Origin: Seison nebaliae
Lineage: Eukaryota > Rotifera > Pararotatoria > Seisonacea > Seisonidae
NCBI GenBank assembly: GCA_023231475.1
Contig: JALJEE010000433.1
Coordinates: 1-45,462, forward strand
Direction: 5' to 3'
Length of the DNA: 45,462 bases
Translations under genes and position numbers: made by a program
In this document: one piece after another, positions 12,656 to 21,564 of the stretch
Layout: every line of letters starts with the position of its first letter
Numbering within the stretch: position 1 is the first letter of the stretch
The notes under the pieces: generated by a model
Told to the model about the DNA's origin: nothing
Seen by the model: the letters and a program-made list of their open reading frames with translations, nothing else
Database searches by the model: none

Positions 12656-14038
12656 ATGTGAAACTCATCTATCTTCTTGGAAGGAGAGAAAAGAGATTCA
12701 TCTTTCATCTGTAAATTGTAATAGTGGTGGCAGTAGTGATATGATTGGAACAACCTAGAATCTCACCAATAATAAGGAAGTTAAGGATATCGTTTGAAAT
12801 AGTGGAAAATGATATTAGGCGAAATAAATAAATATGACCAAACACACTCCCGAATGGAGTACTGTCTACCGTCGTATATCCAAAAAGGAGTGTTTGTTCT
12901 TCTTGCGTTCTTTAAAATTATTCGATATGTTCATAAAACGAATATATAATTTATTCGAGAGTAGTCTCCTTTTAGAATGAAACATTGAAGAATAATCAAT
13001 CAAATATCGAAGAAATATGACGACGTCAGAAAAAGGAAGTTATGTTGTCCTACAACAGAATTTTTTCTATTTTTCCTCTTCTTCCTTGCCTTCCTTCCTT
13101 TTTCCTGTTTTCAAACTGATTTACACATATCATCATCAGCATTATCATCAGATTGATCATCGACCAACATTATCATCATTGTGACCATTAACATTACACG
13201 TATATATTCCATAAGATGATGATGCTCTCTTATTAGAACTTATTGAGAGAGAGGAAATTCCATAGTGGAGCTATTATGGAATTGCCTTAACTTTCTCATC
13301 CTTTTCATAAAAAAGAAGAAAAACAATAAATTTCTCATGATTAGGATGATGAATGAAATGTGTATGAATGTGGAGAAGAATGATGAGGAAATGTCACATT
13401 GGACGAAGTGGCCAACTTAGTATGGGGATGATCCCGAAAAACTTATTTGGAGACGCTCTCCGACGACATTGTTGACAATCATTCCTCTTCTTCCCAATCT
13501 CGCGTTTGATTAATAAGAGAGAAATTTATTATTATTATTATTAATGTGAAGTAGATGTACGTTATTCTCATTCGATGACTAGGGTAATCAAGAATTGTGA
13601 TTAATGTTCTCTCATTCTCGAACTGTGGAACATATGTAATCTGATTGAATTCTTGTTCTTACATTCTTCTTAAGTTCAATGAGAAGTTTCGTCATCATTC
13701 GTCTTTTTGTTCTTATTCCATCTCTTAAAAGAAATCGATTAAATAAATAATAGATCACTTAATCTATCACTCATTATTTTCTTCCTCAACTTCAGCTGAT
13801 TACCCGTTAAAGAACTGTTGATTCATTCGAAATGATGATATCCGATTCGACTTTTACCATTCTCCAATTATTTATTTACTTCGATTATGTACAAGTCACC
13901 TCAATCAGCCGCAACTTATCGAACTAAATAGATCGATCGTCCATATATATCTTTCTCCCCCATAATTTTCTCTACGAATTTCTCTCATTCATCTTCACTC
14001 CATCTTCCACAAACTTTCTTCACTTCTACCATTTCTCA

Positions 14039-14808
14039 ATGAATTACACGTATAATTGTTTGACAACAGAATTGTATAAAGAGAAACATCATAGTATGGT
14101 TCTGGCGTTTCATCTTGGTAACGTCTTTGCATTTCTCGCAACAGTCGCTTTCCTCATCGCAATTAGATCATCAAATTGGTGCCAAACTGAAATCGATAGC
14201 GGTGATGGAAACGAGAAGAAATATGGAATTATTCAAGAAGGTATCTTCGAAAATTGCACCATCATCCACAAATGGACCAACAGTAGTACACTATTATATG
14301 AACTCCAGAGGAATACAAGCAGCACCGGTTTAACCAATTGTCAACCGTTACGTCAATTCGAGGATATAAAAAAATGGAAAGCAAATATCAATGGTTTCAT
14401 TCAAAAATATCTTCTTAATTTAAAAATTATATTTGACAGATAAAAAAATTATTTTGATGGTCATTGCTTCAGTAACGGCATTTCTTGGTGTTTTTACTTG
14501 TATACTGTCCTTATTCGCGGGTTGTACTCGTCGAGGTATATTATCTCAACGCATGATTGAAATTATCATATTCTTCTGCTTCTCATCATGTTTGAATGTT
14601 TATTATATTGAATTTATTAAAACTTTTCATTTTAGTTGTATTAACAACGACAACATTTTCATTATTCGCCGCTGAATCGAGGAAGACTGTTGGATCATTC
14701 AAATGGGGATTCTTCCTTTGTGTGGCTGCCGCTGGTGCATATCTGATTGCATTCAGTTCATATTTTATTTGTCGAGCGAATTGTAGTCGAACTCAGAGAG
14801 AAGACTGA
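14039..14808 (+). CDS. Clc-like / claudin-superfamily four-TM protein 2
   Basis: Three exons (14039-14393, 14440-14589, 14636-14808) with two 46-bp introns starting GTTTCA and GTTTGA. The chosen second donor keeps TM3 intact (MIEIIIFFCF then VLTTTTFSLFAA), matching the paralogue at 4537. Four membrane segments: near residues 22-42 (HLGNVFAFLATVAFLIAI), DKKIILMVIASVTAFLGVF, the spliced TM3, and WGFFLCVAAAGAYLIAFSSY. The first loop carries W and C residues (SSNWCQTE, ENCTIIHKW, TNCQPL) and NxS/T sites. Translation may start at 14039 or at the second ATG (14096), which sits directly before TM1 and better matches the paralogue. Role unknown; likely plasma membrane. Confidence 0.72.
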
Positions 14809-15596
14809 AAAGTCAATCCCACCAGAAAACAAAACAAATCCAATCCTTCTTCAAAGCCATTCAGAAAGCAATTGAACTTCATCCATTTTGTAAAGATATC
14901 GAAAAGTATTATAAATCCTTCAATTTTATCTCGGCAACTCTCCTATTTGAAAATTCTATTTATTCTCATGAAAATGATCTTTTCTTTTTGTCGAAATCCT
15001 CGCTCTCTCCTCACCTTACAAATGCCGATGTAGATGATGACAATTGTTTCATATCATTCTTTTTCAAAAATCATCTCATCGAATTCTAAAATTTTCAATC
15101 AATTTCCTACAAATGCAGTTTATCCTTTCACCTTTTACCTTTTCACACCACCACTTCATTCTCTTTTCATTTTAATTCTTTCCCCTTTTCACAGAGATAT
15201 CATCACCAAATTCATATTTCTTTATAAACGATAAAATTTTCCATTCATTTCTTTTAGAACATCATTTTGATATTATCAAGAATTAAACGTTATTAAATCG
15301 AATGAAATTCTAGAGAATTAATTGAACTGTGGACAACAAAGATAGTTTCTAGGAATGTTGAACGAAAAACAAGTTTCCAATTGAATTTCTGTCCAATGAT
15401 TATGTAAATAAAAATTCCCATTCCCATCATCGAAAAAGAATTTTAATTATTTGTTAAAAAATTTCGTCTGATTAAAATCATTATTTTTTGGTTTCCATCA
15501 ATTTCTCTTTTTTAATTTAATTCAAATTAATTTTTCGCAATAAAATTTATCTATTTTATTCATCTTTTCAAACTCCATCAATTTTTCGTATGTCCA
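14809..15596. other. Intergenic, nothing recognised
   Basis: This is the 3' flank of the Clc-like gene and the 3' flank of IFT25. It is pyrimidine- and A/T-rich with no supported ORF or structured repeat. Confidence 0.5.
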
Positions 15597-16135
15597 TTAT
15601 TTTTGTGCGATATCAATATCTTTGATTGCGAAGAATTTGTCATGAGCCGAATCCACTTGAAATCGTACATGTTTCGCTTCCATTTTTTTTGAGAATGTTA
15701 TTTTGGTCGGTTTAAATCCACCTCTTGGATCCACTCGAGAGATATCTGAGTTAACATAATTTATATGAAATAAGGTAAACGGGTTACTAACCTACAGCTT
15801 TTACTTTTTTGAAATCGGTGCTGGTTGTATCAGTAGAGATAGAAATGAGTAATTTGTTGACTGAAATTAATATCAAGAAATTTATTTGTAAATTAGAACA
15901 AACTCCCATAACTGACCAGAATAATTTCATTGAAATGTAAGAGTTGGGGAAACGTAATGACAATAAATTGTGGAACGAATCCACTGGAAACCCAATAACT
16001 TGATGGATTTCTATAAAGACAATCACGATTTCAATCGAAAATGAAAAGAAACCCATCGATGACATGGTCGGGTCGATGCACATCGTCATTCGATGTTGCC
16101 ATCGAGACAACACCTCCAATTTTACGCAGTCCCAT
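15597..16135 (-). CDS. IFT25: Intraflagellar transport protein 25 (HSPB11)
   Basis: Four exons (16135-16053, 16010-15913, 15860-15792, 15745-15597) joined by introns of 42, 52 and 46 bp, all starting GTT, give 132 residues, close to the family length. The galactose-binding-like jelly-roll fold is recognisable from the signature ATSNDD...HVIDGNPSSYW, followed by SGFVPQFIVITFPQLLHFNE and, near the C-terminus, KHVRFQVDSAHDKFFAI. IFT25 binds the small GTPase IFT27 in the IFT-B complex and helps move signalling proteins out of cilia. C. elegans and Drosophila lack it, so its presence constrains the organism. Two X-box motifs lie 65-108 bp upstream of the start. Confidence 0.92.
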
Positions 16136-16199
16136 CGTATTATAAATTACTTTTCTTTTTACCATTATGATTTAGATGTAATCACTAACGCTACCAGCT

Positions 16200-16213
16200 G
16201 TTACTATGGAAAC
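16200..16213 (-). promoter_or_regulatory. X-box upstream of IFT25 (proximal)
   Basis: Read on the gene strand, this is GTTTCCATAGTAAC, a full match to the RFX/DAF-19 X-box consensus GTHNYYATRRNAAC. It lies 65 bp upstream of the IFT25 start codon, in the distance range typical of X-boxes in ciliary genes. Confidence 0.75.
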
Positions 16214-16229
16214 TAATATATAATGGACG

Positions 16230-16243
16230 GATACTATGGAAAC
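16230..16243 (-). promoter_or_regulatory. X-box-like motif upstream of IFT25 (distal)
   Basis: Read on the gene strand, this is GTTTCCATAGTATC, identical to the proximal X-box except at position 13. It lies exactly 30 bp further upstream, so the two are near three helical turns apart and on the same face of the DNA. Confidence 0.6.
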
Positions 16244-16740
16244 AATGGATAAATATATGTTCTATCATTATTAACTGGTGGTTGGAGAATTAAACTGAGA
16301 ATATTAAGCTTATCTCACCGATCAGATAAACAAAATTTAACAAAGAACTAAAATTTCTATAATAATTTTTATTTATTATTAAATTCTCGTAAATACATAC
16401 ATTAAATGGAACATTTCGATCTTGATCAACGTTCTCGATTGAACTTACCTATTCTTCGCCAACGACGAGCGAGAAATCCGACCGTCTTAAAAGATTAATT
16501 ACTTGAAAAATTATGGAGATTGATCCATAGAAGCTCTTAAAAAGTTACAAACGTAACCTTAAAAAACAAATTTAGTTTTTGGAACGAAAAGAAAAATCTG
16601 AATATTTTGTTTCGAATATAATCTACCACGATAGAAGAGAGATAACGGAGGTCGATGATTGAACCAAGGATGATAGATGGTGGAGAATATAAGGGGAATT
16701 GAGCAGAAAAATTCTTTAACAAGATTTTTTACCAACTAAC

Positions 16741-16860
16741 AAAAGGAACGATTAAGAAGCAGAATGTCATCTGCATAGACCAGAACATGTAAGAACGATA
16801 TAAATGACGCTTAATTCGTTCAAGTTAGGGAGAAGGTCGTCGATGCCTATCCGTAAAAGC
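16741..16860 (-). mobile_element. Decayed LINE reverse transcriptase fragment
   Basis: The minus strand encodes VYADDILLLNRS (YADD at 16766-16777), the catalytic motif of non-LTR reverse transcriptases. About 20 codons earlier, in a different frame, it reads GIDDLLPNLNELS, as in the segment preceding the catalytic motif in such enzymes. The two parts are now frameshifted and there is a stop between them, so the element is dead. No other domains are readable on either side. Confidence 0.6.
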
Positions 16861-17081
16861 CAAGAACTAATAATAGTAGAATGGCTAATATTCTATAGAA
16901 ACTCATTTTTTATCCAAATTTGTTTAATTATGGAAAAGATGTAAATAAAGGAGAAATATTAATTTATAAATATTATATATATAATTATAGAGGGATTAAT
17001 AAAAACCAGATTCTTGACTATAGATGTATGAAAGATAAATATGAAATATTGTCTTTTGATAGTTGATAAATGATTATGTTT

Positions 17082-17150
17082 TGATAGCGCGATGTTTATA
17101 AATATGTAGTGAAAGAAGACTGTCCTGGGTTAAAATCCCACTTACAAGTT
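17082..17150 (+). repeat. tRNA-like sequence (SINE head candidate)
   Basis: TAGCGCGATG (17085-17094) resembles an A box. About 40 bp later, TGGG-TTAAAAT-CCCA (17126-17140) folds into a T-arm with a seven-base loop. The acceptor stem is not evident. It lies near the LINE fragment, as expected if a LINE mobilised it. Confidence 0.35.
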
Positions 17151-17886
17151 GTTAGAAGAAAAAAATTTGTTCTAAAAAGAAAAATTTTGGATTCGAATAA
17201 AATATGAGGTAGAAACGTAACAAAAATATATGAGCTGAGGAAATGTCTAATCTGTAGGCTATACAGAAATACTCTATGAGTATACACTTTCTTTTATACA
17301 GTTACATGTACCTTAAATCTCCATTCAGAAGCCAATTTTGTTTTAAACTTATCATGCATTATTTTTAGAATATGCATGATTTTTTTCAGCATCTTTGACG
17401 ATTGCGAGAACGTGTTGTTTCCATTGTGAATTTCATATTTCAGAAAAGTTTTCGTACATTGTTTTCCAGTGATATCAACGTTATTAAAATACATTGATCT
17501 TCTTTGTTTATTGATATCGGGAAAGAGAAGCAATTGACACCGAAACCTGTTCCATATTAGACTTCAGACAAATGAAACAGATTTTATATCTGAAATATTT
17601 TGAATAATATTTGAATTTATGTAAATCGGCCGAACATTTTTAAGTTTTGCTTTAGATTGAATGATTGAATTATGTGAATGAACATGAGCTATTAACTTGA
17701 ATGAAATGAGGAATAAGTAATAAAATTATTATAAAAGAAATTGAATGTTGTGTGAATAAAATAATTGTGGATTAATTTTTATTACAGAAAAAGAAAAATT
17801 CTTCTTATTTTAATTTGAACGTTACAATTTAATTTGTTGAAATTCTCTAATTTTATATACTACCAAATTAGTTGAGCATCGAAAAA

Positions 17887-18345
17887 ATGAGTGTCATCGT
17901 CGATACATTAAAGAAAGAGAACGCTCTGAAAACATTGGAGAAATATGACAGTAGCGTCTGTGAGAATTTGAAGAAGACGTTGGATAAAGATATGAAGGCG
18001 AATGGTAATGATTTCGATGATATTCAGAAGGAAGCTCGTCAAAACATTCTCTTATTCTCTAAATGGCAAGATGCACTTCCTTCCGGTTTATCTGAATGTC
18101 TAAGAGAATATTGGACGAGGAAAGCAGTCTACTCTCCAAAGTTTGATCCTCGTTTCCCAAATTCAAATCAATCAAGAAATTGTTATATTAATTATGTCGA
18201 TTTCCATCGATGTCGCAAGATCAAAGGAGAAGATTATAAACCATGCGAATATTTCAAACGAGTCTATCAATCAATTTGTCCCGACCAATGGACGGAAAGT
18301 TGGGACGACCAAATGGAGAAAGGTGCCTTCCCTGGACATGTTTAA
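17887..18345 (+). CDS. COX6B: Cytochrome c oxidase subunit 6B with N-terminal extension
   Basis: A single exon of 152 residues starting at the ATG at 17887. The C-terminal 75 residues are unmistakable: FDPRFPNSNQSRNCYINYVD, then DFHRCRK, CEYFKRVYQSICPDQW and a terminal GAFPGHV. The two cysteine pairs have the C-x9-C and C-x10-C spacing typical of COX6B, which is oxidised in the intermembrane space through MIA40 and caps the complex IV dimer. The first ~75 residues are extra relative to the ~86-residue vertebrate subunit. They are rich in K, E and D, look helical and have no clear targeting presequence. The gene converges on the minus-strand gene at 18489 with 143 bp between them. Confidence 0.93.
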   Translation: MSVIVDTLKKENALKTLEKYDSSVCENLKKTLDKDMKANGNDFDDIQKEARQNILLFSKWQDALPSGLSECLREYWTRKAVYSPKFDPRFPNSNQSRNCYINYVDFHRCRKIKGEDYKPCEYFKRVYQSICPDQWTESWDDQMEKGAFPGHV

Positions 18346-18488
18346 AAAGAACTTCTTTTCAAATTAGTTATCAGAATGAAGTAGAAAAAGATGAAATTCT
18401 TGACTATTTTTTCATTAAAATAATTACAAAATTCTTTATGAATATCTTCAACAAAATTTTATTTAAACAAAAAATTAATTTAACAATA

Positions 18489-19217
18489 TCACAATTCGTC
18501 GGAGAGTTTTGGGCGTCGAATTTGCCTCTTTTTTGTCTTCTTCAACTCTTCTCGTTCCTTCTCCTCCTTCTTCTTCAACATTGTCGTTGCGAATTCCTTT
18601 TGTGCTCGATATAATTCAACCGATTCCTGGAACTTATTCACGAAATTATCCGAACGAGATTGTACGTCGAATTGTTGGAGATAAACAAACAATATCTCCT
18701 TCAACGTTTCCGTCAAATATTTCGAATTTTTTGCCACATCCTCAATCACCTCACTAATCCATAACCAGTAATAATTGCGGTTTTTACGGAATTCCATACA
18801 ATCCCCAGTGAAATAGAGACAGAATGTGGAGAATGATAATGAGAGTTCGTGCATTTTCGAAAATGTATCACGTTCATTTAAATCGCTCGGTAAATTATTA
18901 GATACATCGATATCGGGATTTTTCATTCTCTCATTATTTAAAGTGACATAAATTTGATTGAATAATTTTTGTAAAGTTTCACCTCGAACTTCGTCCGAAT
19001 ATTCAAGCATTTTTACTGCAAATGCCGAAAATTCTTGTTGCGATTGTTGCAGTAATGAAATGAAAGTCTTCTCTTCTTTATCTTTAAAAGTTTCTTTTAT
19101 CGTCTCTTCATCCTTCTCTAACGTCACATTTACACTTTCAGACTTATTCGTCATTTGTGAGAAGATTATCGGAAGAATTATGAGAAAAATTAAAAGAAAT
19201 AAATTAATTTTTCCCAT
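18489..19217 (-). CDS. Secreted/ER-lumen candidate ending in SDEL
   Basis: A single exon of 242 residues. It begins with a signal peptide (MGKINLFLLIFLIILPIIFS), has two central cysteines (STFCLYFTGDCMEF) in an otherwise helical, charged protein, and ends in a strongly basic segment (KKKEEKEREELKKTKKRQIR) followed by RPKLSDEL. A C-terminal SDEL is a plausible variant of the KDEL/HDEL retrieval signal, so an ER-resident soluble protein is likely. I do not recognise the family. The open frame continues upstream of this ATG but without another ATG, so 19217 is the start. Two ACGTCA-core motifs lie about 160-200 bp upstream. Confidence 0.7.
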   Translation of the reverse strand: MGKINLFLLIFLIILPIIFSQMTNKSESVNVTLEKDEETIKETFKDKEEKTFISLLQQSQQEFSAFAVKMLEYSDEVRGETLQKLFNQIYVTLNNERMKNPDIDVSNNLPSDLNERDTFSKMHELSLSFSTFCLYFTGDCMEFRKNRNYYWLWISEVIEDVAKNSKYLTETLKEILFVYLQQFDVQSRSDNFVNKFQESVELYRAQKEFATTMLKKKEEKEREELKKTKKRQIRRPKLSDEL

Positions 19218-19373
19218 TCTATAAAAGAAAAAGAATAAATAACTTTTACAATTAGAATCACCAAATAGTATCAGATAGAATTTATGGAATAATAATTTCG
19301 TTGAATATTCTGAAAATGTGGTTTGATTAGAAAAAACTGACAAAAGAAAATTATTTAGTTCAATTTTAGTTGA

Positions 19374-19421
19374 AAGACGTCATAATTTGAAATTTATAGT
19401 ATAAATGCGCAGACTGACGTC
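19374..19421. promoter_or_regulatory. Paired CRE/UPRE-like ACGTCA motifs
   Basis: AGACGTCATAA near 19375 and TGACGTCACG near 19414 carry the bZIP core ACGT. They lie between the divergent genes for the SDEL protein (minus) and RABL6 (plus). XBP1, ATF6 and CREB relatives bind such cores, so ER-stress control of the SDEL gene is an inference only. Confidence 0.35.
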
Positions 19422-19846
19422 ACGTTTGGTAACAGAAAGAAATTAAAAGAAATTTTTATTTATAGCGGAGCGATTTTTCTATCGGTGATGAAAGGAAAAA
19501 AAAAGAAAAAAAAAAGAATTCAAATTTCAAGTTGACAATTTTTTTTATCATATATTTCTCTCATAGTAAACTTATCAATTTAACACAATTCTTCATGATA
19601 ATTTTTAGATGGAAAATAAAGTTGTATTTATAAGTAGTAAATATGAAGAAAAAACGTAAATTATTTTAAATGGGAAGAAAATTGTTGATAGAGTTTCCAT
19701 GGTAGAAATGAATTTCATCCTGTATGATATGTAGTCATGATGATATTGTTGAGAGTAGGACATTTATGTGTTTCATTAGTGATTTGTTTGTTTTCATAAA
19801 ATTTTTTTTAAAAAAAAATTCCTTTTAAATTTCCTGCAGATTCCCT

Positions 19847-21061
19847 ATGAAATCATTGAAACAATTGTTCTCCATAAATTCCAATAACACGAACAATAAA
19901 AACGAGGGAAAACAGGAGAATCGAATTGCGTCATTTGGGGAACCGTTACCGAAGAATTTGCAGAAACGTTTCGCTCATGGTGTCGATTATAATTTGAAGG
20001 TGATCATTCGAGGAGATATCAATGTGGGAAAAACGAGTTTGTGGCAACGTCTGCAAGGAATGGAAAAATTGCCAGAAGATTACGAGGAAACGAAAGAGAT
20101 TCAAATAGCAAATATTTCGTGGCGATTATCGCAAGAAATGAATGAATCGAATATCGTCAAAATCGAATTGTGGGATGTTGTCGATGAAGCGAAACAATTG
20201 CGAAGTATTTTATCAAATGATTCAAATAATTTGAATTCACATCAGAATGATTTATTAAAAATAATGAACACAAATAAAGATGCTCATCAACAACAGAAAG
20301 TTTATGGATTAGATGCTCAATTCGTTCAGATATATCAACAAGTGGACGGAGTGATTTTTATATATGATTGTACGAAACCGTGGACATGGAAATATGTGGA
20401 GAGTAAATTGAAGAATGTTCCCCAACACATTCCCATTTTAATTCTAGCAAATAAAATCGATTTGTTCGAAGAATTGGAAGATGAGAATGAAAGGAATAGG
20501 ATGAAAGAAATGATTTGTTCATCGTTCAACTTTGTGAAGACTTTCGATCGATCGTCAATGATGTCGAATGATGTTCAATTTAGTATTTGTTCCATGAAGA
20601 AATTGTTCGGTATTCAATTCATTCATAAATTCTTTCGATTTCCTCTTTTATTAAAGGAAAGAATTACTCTCCATCATTTATTGGAACAGAATTTACATCA
20701 GTTAGATATTATTCAACATTCATTCGAAGAGAGTCCAATGAATGATTTCTTTAATAATCGTCTCAATATGAATAAATCAAATAATAGTAATAATAATAAT
20801 AAAGAAATTGATCATAATAATAATAATAATAAAGAAATTGATCATGATCATAATAATAATAATAATAATAATAATAATTTGAAAAATGATGAAGAGAAAA
20901 TGGAAGTGAAAGAAACGAGTGATAAAAAGTTGGGAGTGATACCAATGAAGAAGAATGAACCATTAGTTCTTGAGGATATCGAAGATGTTTATGAAGATGA
21001 CGATGTTTACATATCTCCAACGACCATTCCTTTCGAAGAGAGTGAAGAAGAAAGTGATTAA
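19847..21061 (+). CDS. RABL6: Rab-like protein 6 (RABL6/Parf)
   Basis: A single exon of 404 residues. A Ras-like GTPase domain fills roughly residues 45-280: RRF-like entry (LQKRFAHGVDYNLKVIIRGD), P-loop GDINVGKTS (~55-63), WDVVDEAKQ in place of the usual DTAGQ, the distinctive segment YDCTKPWTWKYVESKL, LANKIDLF as the G4 motif, and SSM/CSMKKLFG before a C-terminal helix FIHKFFRFPLL. These are RABL6 hallmarks. RABL6 is an atypical, large, non-prenylated GTPase reported in cell-cycle and nuclear roles. The tail is acidic (LEDIEDVYEDDDVY...EESEEESD), as in the family. The N and KEIDH repeats at about residues 312-346 are DNA-slippage insertions. TTTCCTGCAG lies 7-16 bp before the ATG and could be a splice or trans-splice acceptor. 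Confidence 0.92.
   Translation: MKSLKQLFSINSNNTNNKNEGKQENRIASFGEPLPKNLQKRFAHGVDYNLKVIIRGDINVGKTSLWQRLQGMEKLPEDYEETKEIQIANISWRLSQEMNESNIVKIELWDVVDEAKQLRSILSNDSNNLNSHQNDLLKIMNTNKDAHQQQKVYGLDAQFVQIYQQVDGVIFIYDCTKPWTWKYVESKLKNVPQHIPILILANKIDLFEELEDENERNRMKEMICSSFNFVKTFDRSSMMSNDVQFSICSMKKLFGIQFIHKFFRFPLLLKERITLHHLLEQNLHQLDIIQHSFEESPMNDFFNNRLNMNKSNNSNNNNKEIDHNNNNNKEIDHDHNNNNNNNNNLKNDEEKMEVKETSDKKLGVIPMKKNEPLVLEDIEDVYEDDDVYISPTTIPFEESEEESD
20779..20880 (+). repeat. AAT microsatellite with duplicated KEIDH unit inside RABL6
   Basis: AAT runs code for asparagine, and the segment AAAGAAATTGATCAT (KEIDH) occurs twice, about 30 bp apart. The insertion keeps the reading frame and lies in the low-complexity linker after the GTPase domain. 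Confidence 0.85.
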
Positions 21062-21564
21062 TTTCTTCTCGTTTATTATCTCCAAACTGATCTCGATAAA
21101 AACTCAAATGCGAAATGAAAATATTCAATTGAGAGAAAGCAACAACAACAACAATATCCATAAGAGTGATTAATATAGATCGATTTGAATGATCTATTTA
21201 ACTCTCTCATCATTCAACTAAATTTCTCATTCAACTAAAAGAAGAAGAACACCTTGTATATTCACATTAAAACTAACGAATTACATAATGAGGAGAGAAG
21301 TGGGGGACAGCGACGAATCTTGACGTCAAACCTTTGAAGAAATCCTTCTTCTTCTTCTTCTTCCTCCCTCCCTCCCCTTCTCTTTTTCCAATGTTCTATT
21401 ACTATGAAATTGGTTTTCCACGCAGTTGACGCATCTCACATCATTGTCACGATAAACAAACGCCAATTGAAAACGAGATAATTCACTTGCTTCTTTCTCA
21501 TGAGAACATCTATCGTACGCATCTAACAATGAGATATCCTTATTATTATCCCACCGGTTTTCAG

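Larger units (their letters stand above)
5155..14038. other. Nine-kb gene-poor interval
   Basis: I find no recognisable protein gene here. Open frames up to 97 codons exist (for example 5832-6110 minus and 11762-12052 plus), but none has an ATG at a convincing position, a family match or frame-consistent splice partners. The interval holds a perfect X-box (5593-5606), a 14-bp CRE-like palindrome (8059-8072), a possible retroelement remnant (8590-8754), and the foldback element at 12.4 kb. A gene with many very short exons, or non-coding RNA genes, could be hidden and would need transcript data. Confidence 0.45.
16244..17886. other. Intergenic stretch with transposon debris
   Basis: Besides the LINE fragment and the tRNA-like sequence, there is an open minus-strand frame of 79 codons at 17294-17533 (internal segment ITGKQCTKTFLKYEIHNGNN). 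It lacks an ATG at its beginning and a family match, so I do not call it a gene. The last 100 bp form the 5' flank of COX6B. Confidence 0.4.

Noticed and set aside
17887-18345. NDUFB10 (complex I) instead of COX6B
   Set aside because: The extended N-terminus first suggested it, but the C-x9-C/C-x10-C spacing and the FDPRFPN...NC entry are those of COX6B.
20763-21161. Minus-strand ORF rich in tyrosine opposite RABL6
   Set aside because: It is the reverse reading of the AAT microsatellite in RABL6.
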